A stretch of 64,000 nt of DNA from Haliclystus octoradiatus (taxonomy: Eukaryota; Cnidaria; Staurozoa; Stauromedusae; Haliclystidae). The notes beneath the pieces are model-generated. The model was given only the letters and a program-made list of their open reading frames with translations, was not told the DNA's origin and ran no database searches. The position numbers and the translations under genes were made by a program. The first letter of the stretch is position 1. Every line of letters starts with the position of its first letter. Positions 45,359 through 57,700 of this stretch are shown here, piece by piece. Location: the NCBI GenBank assembly GCA_916610825.1, contig OU744449.1:12283520-12347519 (forward strand), read 5' to 3'.

Positions 45359-48033
45359 TCAAAAATGATGCATCGATTCTTGTCCCATATTTCTGTCTTC
45401 TTCTTTCTGTTTAATGATTTTTAATTTTTCATCTGTTGTTATTCGTACAGCGTAAGATGGTGGTTTACGATCGGTCTTGTAATTCACCCTAACAAAAAAG
45501 ATTCAATACCGTCAATTCATCTCTACCCATCAAGACAGAACTCAGCTAGATGTCTATTTCCGCAGAATACATGCAGTCACGGAGAAATTCAAATATTGTT
45601 AACTAACGGTTTCTTTTCATAGTTGTTCTTTCTTTCTTTCATTTTTGATGGTTGAATCTGTACTTTTATAAAATATTTGGGATCCCGTTGAAGTGCAGTG
45701 GAGGTTAGCCACTTTTATCGTATGTGACGTTCCACATTTGTGGTACTTTTGGTACTTTAATTTTATAGTAAAGTATTTGCTCGGAATTTTTGATTACCGT
45801 ATTTGAGTTTCGGTAGATTTTTGTCATTTATTTGGCTAGAAAATGAAATAAAAGATGAAGAACAGGAAAACTATTATGGTTCAGTAGTATTAACAAGTTA
45901 CACAGAGGACTGCCTGTCTAGGAGTTTCATTGTCTTGTTATATAGTTACTTCAGAAATTAATTAATGGGGAAACATTTCACATGATGCATTTCTCCTAAA
46001 AGTGACACCTCATTTGACCTATATCAGGGGTTACCACCTAGGTCAACATATCATAAAAATGTATAGATGGTTTATTTTTACTCACTTGAAAACATTATGC
46101 AGAAGTTCGTTTGATTCCGTCTTTTCTACTAATTCTCTGACTGTTATTGGCGGATCATCCAAGGTGGCAATCTCTCTTAAATCAGGATGATATTGTAAAA
46201 CAGATGGGACAAGAACGTGTAAATTCAAATCAATTAAAATTTGCAAAATTGTTTTTAAGGTTCCTGTACCATTATCAAGATATCCTGAATATAATGGATC
46301 GACCTGTTCACCATATAATATATCATACTGCATGAAGAATGCTACCAAATCTTGAAGTTCTGACTGTAATTGAAAAAGATTGACATCAAAATAATATGTA
46401 ATAGCATATTTCCAATTTTTCAAATGTGAAATTGAGTAGATTATTGTTCAGTTATGTGGTTAGTTGCTCTATATAAATTCTTCGTGGTTCAACAGTCAAA
46501 TCATTATAACCCATAATTATTGTTACTGTTCTCGTCTAAATATGTTGAACTATTTTCAGTAACTATTTTGAAGTAAGACAATATGAGTTACACTTACTCT
46601 TTTATCACGTGGAAAGTCACTGCCATATATGGATTTAATTTCATGAAGGATTTGTACCAAAGTGTCTACCTGTTGATTGATGGCTTTGTATTTACTAGAT
46701 AATCGTTGGATCCTTATTAATTGAAATGCCTCGTATCCATCATAACGAACTCCTTGGCGATATTCTTGCTCTTTGGTATTTACCTATGAATGTGAATTTG
46801 ACAACTATATATAGAGATCACGTGTACAGGGCTGATATTAAGAGAAATTGTGGGCCCTGGGAATGTTTCAAACATAACATCCTGAAATATATGTTCTTTA
46901 ATTGTGCCATTTGCGAATATTTTGTTCCGAAACGTAGTAAGAAAAGTTTGTTGGCCCTAAAACTTGACCACTGCAGTGCAAGTTTTACTACCTATGAGAG
47001 GTGAATATATATTTGAAGAGGAATGTGAGAAATAAATTGCTAGTGGCACATGTTTCAATGATAATCTGCATTTTAACTTCAATTTAATGCTGTGAGCTAT
47101 GTATCGGATAAACTGCAATATTGTCGAGAGCATTTCGAGTCCTTGTCAATCAATAGTTCTAGATATATTTATTTATTTCCACGATTCCATGTCAATTTTA
47201 AGTGTTAATTACATTCAGATGCTTTATTGGTATCAATTTACGTATATCTTGTAAGCTCTATACCGTTATCCAAAAATCGTAAGATTACATGCGAACAGCC
47301 GCTATATAAGAAAATCCAATCTGGAGGATTTACTCAAAGTGATTAATTGGCTTTATATAGAATGAACAATATTTTCAATGACATGATACATGATAGACTC
47401 TGAGGACTCTATTGAACTGTGGTGGATACTCATTATGATTCATGCTAGTTGGGTATAACCGGTGACAAAGTTAGTTAATCAGTTATTCGAATGAATGATT
47501 ATTCCTTTCCTGGATGTCTATTCTATACATCAGCTCAAGTCTTGAGCTTTTTAACAAAACATTTCGGGTGTCTGTGTCATGATCTGAAACATCTCCCAAA
47601 TTTCTATTTGAGCATCCCCCGTCGAAGCGCAATGGAAGTTACCTCCGGCTATGCTATACATATATATGATGTAACTTAAAATTGGCTATTTTACACACTA
47701 ATAACAACAATTGGATAATATTGATGCTAGTGAAGTAGATATCGTAAATCATCAATGCCCAACCTATAAATACATAGAAGTTATGGTGCCCACTGATTGT
47801 GCTTGCTCATTTTATTGTGCCGAAATATTTCAAGCAGGGATAAATTTACATAAAAAATTCTATAAAATCGTTTCCATATCACAATCACGTACACGCTCAT
47901 ACAATCTTCTTACCTCTTTCCAAAAGTCATCATCAAATGGTTCCTCAAATGGCAACGCTACTTCATCTAATTGTATTACAATGATTTTACTGTGAAACTT
48001 ATGTAAAAACGGAAATATTTTTCGTTGTGACAT
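45359..48033 (-). CDS. Unrecognised 237-residue protein, four exons
   Basis: Four exons with consistent phases: 48033-47914 (starts MSQRKIFPFLHKFHSK), 46783-46598, 46363-46086 and 45488-45359 (stop TGA). The first exon has a hydrophobic-then-acidic stretch (IIVIQLDEVALPFEEPFDDD). The second is helix-rich (RIQRLSSKYKAINQQVDTLV). The third is leucine-rich with TLKTILQILIDLNLHVLVPS and PPITVRELVEKT. The end is basic. There is no signal peptide or transmembrane segment. I do not recognise the family; an all-helical scaffold or cilia-related protein is a guess only. Coding is supported by three independent frame-preserving junctions. A TTG-initiated longer frame exists, but the ATG at 48033 is the natural start. 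Confidence 0.65.
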
Positions 48034-49038
48034 ACTGTTATATCTTCTCTGCTGTCTTTTCGACAAAGAAAACAAAATAACAGAAAGTGAAGTCAAGCAG
48101 CATTATTTCCATTTGTTTGTGAAAGTCATTTATACTGAGAAGCAATCTAACAGGTGTCCTCAATGATTCCGCAGGGCGTCTATTTATACTTTACAACAAG
48201 GCGATATGGAAAAGAGACAGTGTTTGCAGTGTAGTTGAGGCCAATGGAAATAGTACGCAGTTAATTATCCTCAGACTGGAGACTGCTTGACAAATTCGAC
48301 AACAAAGGCAGATTTGTAATCATGTTTTTGATAATCGGAAGTAGCTAAAGAAGGGACTTTTCCTCATCTCGTGTACAGTGCAGCCCTGGAAGGCCGGGAA
48401 CAATCCCCCTCAAGATTCTGTTCCATCTTCGTCATTAATATACTCCGTTCTATATATTTATATGCAAGTTAAATTATTGAATTTTATCAAAGTTTTGTAA
48501 ATATTTTAAAAGCCACTCTGCAGTGTCAGCATAAGTGTAGCTGCTTTTTTAATTCATTCCGCTTAATAGTTTAAAGCGGACATCAGTTTTTCAGTTCTGC
48601 TTCAAGGTGACGAGCGTAAATCAACAGCCCGGGGGAAGTCGATATTTTTTGAACGGGGGTCACGAGGTGTACCATTTTCAGAAATCGGGAAGGAAAAATT
48701 TCACAGCCGACAAAATTAAGACTCTAAAATGTCATGTTTTCCCGATAAAAACAAAAGGAAAAGTCCAAATGTTTCGAAAATCTTTATTGATATCGTAAAA
48801 TTTCACAAGCATCTGGGAAAGAAGAATCTTAAAAATGGCACGTCCCCGTATAGTAGATGTATGAAGGTCCCCGCTCCAGTTAAATAGCATCCCACAGCAT
48901 CAATTATGTCATAAAAGCAAGAAAAATTATTCATTCTAATATATACATACTATACATACTGATAAGGAGCGAACAAAGCTATTTAACTAATAATATATAC
49001 ATCATATGATTATGTGCAATGGTAAACTATTTTATATT
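48034..49038. other. Intergenic, 3' of the FGF gene
   Basis: FGF 3' UTR and the upstream region of the minus-strand 237-residue gene. No supported frame. Confidence 0.45.
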
Positions 49039-52000
49039 CTAAAGATAGATAATTTGAAATTGAGATGATTTGTGCAATCTTTTCATTTTGATATGATTCT
49101 TTGGTAACCCATTCCGTCTGAATGCCAGGTAGAAATTACTTTGAATAGATAAAAACGTATTGTAGAATTCTTTGTCAAGTTTTTCCTCGAAAATGGAATG
49201 ATTTGTCAAATTGATCTGCAAAGGAAGAAATCATGTTTCTCAAATATTTGAGCTTCATATATTATTATATTGTCTCGGTGTTGCGTTTCAAAACGTATTT
49301 TTTTCGATTAAAGAATGATATAGTCAGTCCTAAACAAATCTGAAGGCTTCTAAACAGATAGAAGTATTAGGTAATTTCAGGTTATCATTCGATTTCCTTA
49401 TAGGCGTATATAGCTGAAGTTGTTTTAAACATCTCCCGTAGTCCGAATGAGTCTATAGTGAAATATTTTTATAATTATTATCAACTTACTTGAGATCTTG
49501 TGATTCCGCTTTTTGTGATTGCTATATACTTAGATGTTTTGATATTAAACAAACGAACAAGGCTTGGTCCAAATGATTGGATCAAGAATTGCGCTGAAAA
49601 TAAAAGAGAATAAAGCTTCAATTATATTTTAAATGGTTCATTGTATAAATAATGCATGGGGGTTATTTCTTTCCCCTCGATCCATTTCAACTCATAGGTG
49701 TATTGCACATAATACCCGGGACATAATATGTTGAAATATTTACTATTTACGTCTGTTTTCCAACCCCCAGTGAATGTAATTCATGGAAAATAAAATATTA
49801 ACAAAATCAGATATGATCCGAAAGTTTCCCGAAGGTAATTTCTAATTTTTAAGAGCTACAACACACGTATGTTGGCAGGCGGTGCCCACTCTGTATACCA
49901 TCATTAATCACCAGAGAGAGAGAGAGAGAGATAAATTTACGATAGAACCGGGACAGTATATGACATAGCATGTCCAATAGAGAGACTATCGAGCTGCTCC
50001 TAGAAATGAAAGAGCGACGACAGAGACTATATCGAGGCTGGTTATAACCAAATTCAAGAGTTCTTTCCTACCATGGTGATTCAGTTTTTACTATCACACC
50101 CCTATCACATACTAAAGATTGAGAAGATATTTACCATTTTATTAACGTCTTATTTTTTAATTCAGGTTCTCAGTCCAAGTTAATCAATTAAATTCAGAGG
50201 TAAATTATGCTATACTTGACCACTTTAAAATTTATATTATTTTATGCAATATGCATTTGAAGCCAATACAGTCAAACCTGTTATAACGGCCACCTCTATG
50301 CAGCGCCCACCCATATATAGTGATCACCCTTGAAATGCATATGTAGTATTTTCTATTGAATTAGCCCTGTACATAAAGGCCGTAGCATATAACGGTCAGT
50401 TTATCTATATCTCATAGCTGACTTTTATACAGGTTTCATTTTACATGCATAGTAGTAAATTCAATCCTTAAGCATGAGTCATGGTTCCGGTAGTTAAACA
50501 ACTGAGTAGACGGCAGTGTTAGATGAGAAGATTGTCGTTATGCAAACAGAAACCTTCAGAAATACAACATTATAAATAACTTTTTCAAAGAGCTGATTGA
50601 TAGAATTAGTAATTAGTAGCATTGCGGGGGCTGCTGGCATTGGTTTTCATTTAGTGTATAATTTCCATTGAACATCTTCAATTACGGTATCATGAGATCG
50701 GGCAGCGGGCATTTCTCAATTGAAGTGACCCTTACAGCCATGTCATATCATGATTATGACTATACGGAGGTAACCATGCAGTACGTCCAGGGTCCAGTAG
50801 AAGAACAAGCTATGTTGTACTCTTGTCCGTGCAACCTTATGCCCAATAACCTGTACAGAAACCAATCGCATTATTTCTTTATGCTATATTATCGATTGTA
50901 CGTGGTAATGGAGCTATCTATATGTCTGGATTAGATGTACAAAGCGACTATGATTTCTTTTACACACGAATGATAATTATTTAAAATAAAAAACAATAGA
51001 AAATCGCTGAAAAATCAAAGTGAAATCTAAATATAGACAGCATATATGCAATACACAAACACAGTACAGTCTTTATAATCGTTGCCATTCAATAGGAAAA
51101 TAATACTATATATACGTAAGTGAAAGTAATTAACTGATTTATGAAAGAATTGAGCGGCACGATGAAATACAATGTACTTGACTGTAACAAGGAGAAAAAT
51201 AGACTGATACAGACTAATTAGAAAGACCCCACATGTAGGAGAAACTACAGATCTAGTTGTAACTCACGATACGTTAACTCTGTAAATGCTTATCGCAAAA
51301 ATTATTATACACGTTCACAGTCTACACATGTGGTACCTAATCTCACAGAATCATAAAAAATCGATGTTTCAACCTTGTAAAGCCATGATAGAGCATTTTC
51401 TGAGTAATGCAAAAAGTAGATATGCCAACATTAACCCAATATGAGACGATTTTGTATGACGTAAATGTATTTTAATTTAGCATGATCATATTAAGGGAAT
51501 GATAGCATAGAGGATGTAAAATAGTATTCTTACAGTTTGGATCATCAGGCCTGCTATTGGAGATCACAGATCCGTTGCTTGAGATTTTAACAAATCCAGA
51601 CACTCTTGAGAATATGCGAACCCTTCTTGAAAGTGATGGTTGAGTATTTTCAATTTGAACTTTGGCTTTTGACCCTGTAAGGGCTGCGTCCAATAACATT
51701 TGTGAATATGCTGTATGATGCTTTAGAGGAACGGAATTTGATAGATGCATCATGTATACCCCAGAAAGTATAAACTGTAAAAGAGATAGGGAAAAATTAA
51801 AATTAGGCTACATGTTTTGTTAAGTATAAAGGTGTGCATTGCACGAGGACAGAATATGCATTTATTAGAGAAAGCGTTGGATAGCGATTTAAGCCATGCC
51901 GGACTTCTATACTCCATGAAAATATTACGGGATTTCTTTACTTGTGGACCGTCTGTTTACGATGCAAAATCTAGTGAATGATTCCTCCTCTACATTTAAA

Positions 52001-52209
52001 TTTCTAAGATGTTCGCAATTGGCTATATAGTTGGCTACACTTTGCCAACAGAGAACTGGAAACCGTTGTTCTTATTTGCATATTACTGACAAAGTTCATA
52101 GACGAAAAATAGTCAAATTAGCAATATATATTAACAAAAACTCAGTTTATTATTTAATTTTGAAATGTTTATAACTTACCATCATATCAAGAAATGTATA
52201 ATGCAACAT
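49039..52209 (-). CDS. Fibroblast growth factor-like ligand
   Basis: Secreted beta-trefoil growth factor expected to signal through FGF receptor kinases. Four exons: 52209-52180 (30 nt, MLHYTFLDMM), 51774-51534, 49593-49490 and 49215-49039; phases agree, total about 183 residues. The N-terminus MLHYTFLDMMFILSGVYMMH can serve as a signal sequence. The core follows the FGF order: RRVRIFSRVSGFVKISSNGS, then SLVRLFNIKTSKYIAITKSG, then FEEKLDKEFYNTFLS (the family 'E.L....YNTY.S' block) and FYLAFRRNGLPKNHIKMKRL. The cysteine common just before this last block is serine here (NHSIFEE). The intron positions match the three-coding-exon FGF core. Subfamily is not assignable by eye. The first exon lies in a seven-copy tandem repeat, so which copy is used is unknown; the nearest is given. 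Confidence 0.8.
49913..49931. repeat. (AG)n microsatellite
   Basis: A short pure AG run inside FGF intron 2. Confidence 0.85.
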
Positions 52210-52808
52210 CTTGTTAGTTAATGAGCAGCCATGCAGTGCCTTGCCTATTTATCGTTATGTTTATAACTTACCATCATATCAAGAAATGTATAATGCAACA
52301 TCTTGTTAGTTAATGAGCAGCCATGCAGTGCCTTGCCTATTTATCGTTATGTTCATAACTTACCATCATATCAAGAAATGTATAATGCAACATCTTATTA
52401 GTTAATGAGCAGCCATGCAGTGCCTTGCCTATTTATCGTTATGTTCATAACTTACCATCATATCAAGAAATGTATAATGCAACATCTTATTAGTTAATGA
52501 GCAGCCATGCAGTGCCTTGCCTTTTTATCGTTATGTTCATAACTTACCATCATATCAAGAAATGTATAATGCAACATCTTATTAGTTAATGAGCAGCCAT
52601 GCAGTGCCTTGCCTATTTATCGTTATGTTCATAACTTACCATCATATCAAGAAATGTATAATGCAACATCTTATTAGTTAATGAGCAGCCATGCAGTGCC
52701 TTGCCTATTTATCGTTATGTTCATAACTTACCATCATATCAAGAAATGTATAATGCAACATCTTATTAGTTAATGAGCAGCCATGCAGTGCCTTGCCTAT
52801 TTATCGTT
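52165..52808 (-). repeat. Seven tandem 92-bp first-exon modules of the FGF gene
   Basis: Copies start at 52165, 52257, 52349, 52441, 52533, 52625 and 52717, exactly 92 bp apart. They differ at only a few positions: T/C in ATGTT(T/C)ATAAC, G/A in CTT(G/A)TTAG, and one T in copy 5's left neighbour. Read on the minus strand, every copy has GATAAATAGG (TATA-like), a four-codon upstream ATG (MAAH-stop), ATGTTGCATTATACATTTCT and the donor ATG|GTAAGTT. All seven start codons and donors are intact. The first two copies share T and G variants, so the array has a left and a right subtype. Confidence 0.95.
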
Positions 52809-52809
52809 A

Positions 52810-54714
52810 CACAGAAAACACGACTATTGCTATCAATGATTTGTGCACTTTAATGAAACAAAGAATATGGAATGGCACAAAAGCATCATTTTTAAGTATA
52901 ATAGAATTGACATCGATAAATTTTGTGGGGAATCTCATTGGACTAAGAAAACACATTTCACACTATATACTTTCCGTTCGTTGGCCATCATAAAAAGCAA
53001 TAGTTGATATATACTTTTACTGGACATATCAAGCAGATACAAGTGTGATAAACGTAACAATTAATATTCTGCCAGACTATATACTGTATATATATGCTAT
53101 GGATGTCACATGCTCCAAATTACTAAAGGACATGCATATCCTTTTCAAAGTTATGGGACTTTACGACATGGGCATCAAATTCTAGGAAATTGTGATAAAT
53201 TCATCTGATTTGATTACCATAGATATGGAATTCTGACTGTTTTTGGAGTACGACTATTTTTTATCCATTTCAGAATTTCATCTGAAGGCTCATTTCCAGA
53301 AAGTGCTCCCTCGTCAATCTTGTTCAGGAAATTAACCTGGGGCAATAATTCTTGATTTAAGCCGGATTCAGATCCTGTTTCCTGTCGGTTTCCGAACTGG
53401 GATTTGTATTTTCCACATACAGTATTTAATAAATTTGACAATATGTGATGTCAATTAATGTAATTATTGATCCTCTTGGTATGTTGGTCTCGGAACCGGA
53501 GACAATTTCCTATATTTTTAGACGGAAAATCCTAAATGTAACATCGATCTCTAATACCAAGTACGTTAATGCGTTCTCTCAATTAAGGCCCTTCGAAGTA
53601 CGTCGAACATGCATGTGTTTCTGCAATATAAATCGATTGTAATTATTATCAGATACACACATTACATAACAGTTAACTTCTCAACTGCTTCGACATTAAG
53701 ATTCTGACATTTTCCAATGTTTCAGCCAGCATGTGCTAGGCATTACTAGCTTTGTATGTCATTTTCAATGCAGCGTGGCGTGTGATATTGAGCACATAAA
53801 TACTAAGCTTATTTATACAAACTGTTCTCCTACAGATGATAGAAGTCATATATAAGCACTTCCATTACATATTTAATAATTCTGAAATGATCTATCGTTT
53901 CCAACAGTGTATAATTACAGTAAAAACATATCGTGCAGTAAGAGTTCGTGTGAAGACACAGTATACTAATATGAATATCCTTACAATCTAATACTTAAAT
54001 GGAACATTCCGACTGTTATAGAAAGATTTCCTTGGATTCAATCAAAATAAAACGTAATCAATTGAAGTACTTCAATCTCCATTATTCCATAGAGAGGGTA
54101 TTGATCCTTGACAAGACAAGTGAGTACTATATACTTAAATACCTAATATGCCCTATTCATAGACAACTTTTATAGCGATTATGTATTTGTAATGACCGTG
54201 TTATTCACTTTTTTAACACAAGCTGTGTAGGAATTGCCAGAAAACTTTTGATGCCTCTATAGACAGGTAATGGGAACTTATTGGACTAAATTAGAAATCT
54301 TGTTATCAGAGCCAAGGATGATATAGACTTCAGAATCAGCAATAATCGAAGCTAATTGAATACAAGGGTGCACGATTGACAAGAGTGGATTTGATGAGCC
54401 TAACCTGCGTGCAGAATAAAACCTTATTATAATCGAAAAGTCTGCACAATGCTCCCACTCTTAAAAATGGTTTTAGTTTTGCAATCAAGCAACAAAACAC
54501 ATGTTGCAAATTGTTTTTGAAAATACATTGTCATGCCAATATAATCAATTTTGTTATACTGTTTTAGTATATATTTTTATTGATTAAGATAATTAATCAA
54601 GTATTTTATGTATTTTATACAATCTGATTATTATCCAAGTATGAATATATATGCTTCAATTGACTAATAATCGGATAATCTGTTTATCAGTCCATATCTG
54701 GGTTAAGGTGACGA
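52810..54714. other. FGF upstream / HAT1 downstream region
   Basis: About 1.9 kb with no supported gene. It must contain any distal FGF regulatory sequence and the HAT1 3' UTR. Short frames (52793-52993, 53214-53441, 53445-53642) lack motifs. Confidence 0.45.
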
Positions 54715-57700
54715 TTAAAGTGTATCTATCCGATCGATGACTTTCTTGTATTCTTCTTCAATCATTCGATATGTTTCATCAAGGCGTTGAATTCTTTCTT
54801 GTGGATTATTTCCAACCATTGCTGCTTGGTATTCATCAGCAGATAGTGATTTCTGGGCTTTTATCATATCACGGGCTTGTCTCTGATAGATTAAAAATAA
54901 TAATACAAATATAATCTATACAACTGCTCGTTTACATTATTACGAAGTTGAATGTAAGGGGATCCACAATATACTACGGATTAGGATAGAAAAAATTATA
55001 ACAGCATAAGAGCATAAAAATCAGAAGAGCATAAAAATCAGAAGAGCATAAAAATCAGAAGAGCATAAAAGTATAATTTATGGGCACAACCTCGACACAT
55101 TTTACATATTCGCATTTTCATTGCTCAATTCTAGTTAATCTGATTCCATTGGCGGGATATTGGAACTTGCACAACGTTTTCGTCAATATGAATTTGGTCA
55201 ACAAAGCATATCTGAATCTACGAGTTATTTCTGGGTGGCATCCAGCAGGGAAAAGAAATAGGACATTTAGTTACAACCTTTCAAACTCATGTCACGAGGT
55301 GATAATCTGACCATGAACAGTTCTATAGAAAGTTCATGAACGCTAAATGACTTGTTTTTCAAGAGTCTATTCAAGGACGTTTAATAGACAGCGTTTCATA
55401 GGGGGGAGGGGGAGGGAACAAAGACGCCATCATCATAATCATTTTGTGCAATGCAAATGTCGCCACTGGGAGTAAAATTTATCACATTATTTTTTATAAA
55501 TTTTCTCATGAGCAACAGACTGGAAGGGTAATCCCCATTCCCAGTCGGTTGGATAATATCACAATTGATATAAATCAGACAGAAAACCAACCTGGAATGG
55601 CACATTCAATCGATTTTTGACATTGAGTCGATATTGATGATATTGCTGAACATTGGAACGATCAGTAAATTTGAGTCGTAGAATCTCGTAAATTCGACGA
55701 GATTGTTGCTGGAAAAGAATTGTACAAATAAATGATCACAATCTCAACAACTATATTGTAGCTTCTACTGATCATCAATCACATAGAGTTCAGAGTTTTG
55801 AAGAGATCTAAGTTATATATATAATATATTATGAATGAAATCACAAAGTTGATCGTTAGCAGAGATGTAACTGACATTGACTCAAACCTTGTTTATTTTG
55901 AACTTTGATTTTGCTTCATTTGCCATTTCGTCAGAAAAACCTTTCACAAGATTTTCAGCAGAGAATGATGGAAGATCCATACAATGTTTGCAATCGAGGT
56001 AATCTCTTAAACGGATGAACTCCTCACTTGGATCTTCCACTTAAAATTTAAATCAAACAATTATGAAAATTAGTTACCAATGAACCAATTCATAGCATTG
56101 TTTGCAATCTACTTTAATAAGCCAATACTTCATTGCAGATTGAATAATTTATACTATAAAGGGTACTATGATCATCAATTTGTGTATGTATCGTATAAAT
56201 AGCAATGAAACATGTACATAACTGTCACCTTGTAAGATCTACATAAATTGACTACTACATACAGGTGATATTTTTATGTACAGGGTTGATTCAATAGAAT
56301 AATGCTGTTTGTATATAACTGAAGTGGCCATTATATAGAGGTGACCGCTATAGCAGATTTGACTGTAATTTGAATAAGAAATAGAAATTACCTGTAATAT
56401 CAATCACTTCTTCGTCTTTGACATAGAAATCAGTTATGCAATTGAGCAGAGAGCCTGAAATATAATAGTGTTGACATCTGAGAAGTGTCTTTGGCAAATG
56501 AAAAGAGTCTAAACTCCTGCCACTATATACAATACAGTCATATATCGTATTTTCAGTTTACAACATACCTCCGTGTCCTCTTTTTTGGTATGGAGGAAGA
56601 ACAAGCATTTGACTAAAATTATAAAAATAATATTGAACATTTAGTAGTAAATCATATGTAGTAGTGCAACCGGCTGCTGCTTCTATGTGCAATATGATCG
56701 ACACATAAAACATTGAAAATCAAAATTTTACCTTAACTTGTTGTACTAAGTGACTTCCTGATTACTTTTCCAAGTTTTTTTCGATAAATGGATAAATATT
56801 TTTTGAGAAATAAGCATTCTAAAAATGAGAATTTCAAATCTTGAAAAACGGAGAATGAAAGTTAAGTGATGTCATACTGTAAACATTTCTATCACGACGA
56901 GTGAGCGCGATAAGATCACCAAAACTATCAAATATTCGTTCGTAGGAACGAAATATTCGAAAATCGTATTGTCATTATGGACGAATGTTCGATAGTTGTG
57001 GTGATCTTATCGCGCTCACTCGTCGTGATAGAAATGTTTACAGATGATGACGTCGCTCAACTTCATTTTCCGTTTTTCAAGATTTAAAATTTACATTTTT
57101 CAAATGCTTATTTCTCAAAAGATATTTATCTATTTATTGAAAGAACTTGGAAAGTAATCAAGTCACTTAGTGCAACAAGTCAAGGTAAAAGTTTTGCTTT
57201 CGATTTTTTATACGTCAAACCTATTGTTTAAAGTGCACATTGACATGAAAAAAATTATGACAGATTAAAGTAGCTGAAGGTAAATGATGAAGAATGGTGA
57301 CAATGATTTCTTAGTTTGAACGTGTATAAGCGGAGATATTTAATGTTGAAACTATCCTATTTTCGATACAGCAACTTTTTCCAAACTCGGGACGATAGTT
57401 TGAATGACAAGAGAACTTACTTAAATATCCCCACTTACATGGTCCAAATTAAAAAATCCGTTTCACCATTCTTCATCATTTAACTGCAGCTTCCCAAATC
57501 AAGTTTTTTTTGTCATGCGCACTTCAAGAATCAATACTAGGTGGTTGTCAATGAATATGAATGTGCAAACATAAGTAATATACATTCCTTGATTTTGATG
57601 AGCCCTGGAGAAAAACCATTGTTTTCAAAAATTGTACAATAAGTGATTCAATGAAATACAAAATGAGCCAATCAAACTGAGTTTGAGTACATTCGTGGGC

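Noticed and set aside
46726-47004. 92-codon plus-strand frame
   Set aside because: Overlaps the minus-strand gene's exon 2 and intron; no motif.
47860-48096. TTG-started longer N-terminus of the 237-residue protein
   Set aside because: An ATG at 48033 gives a natural start; the upstream part is not needed.
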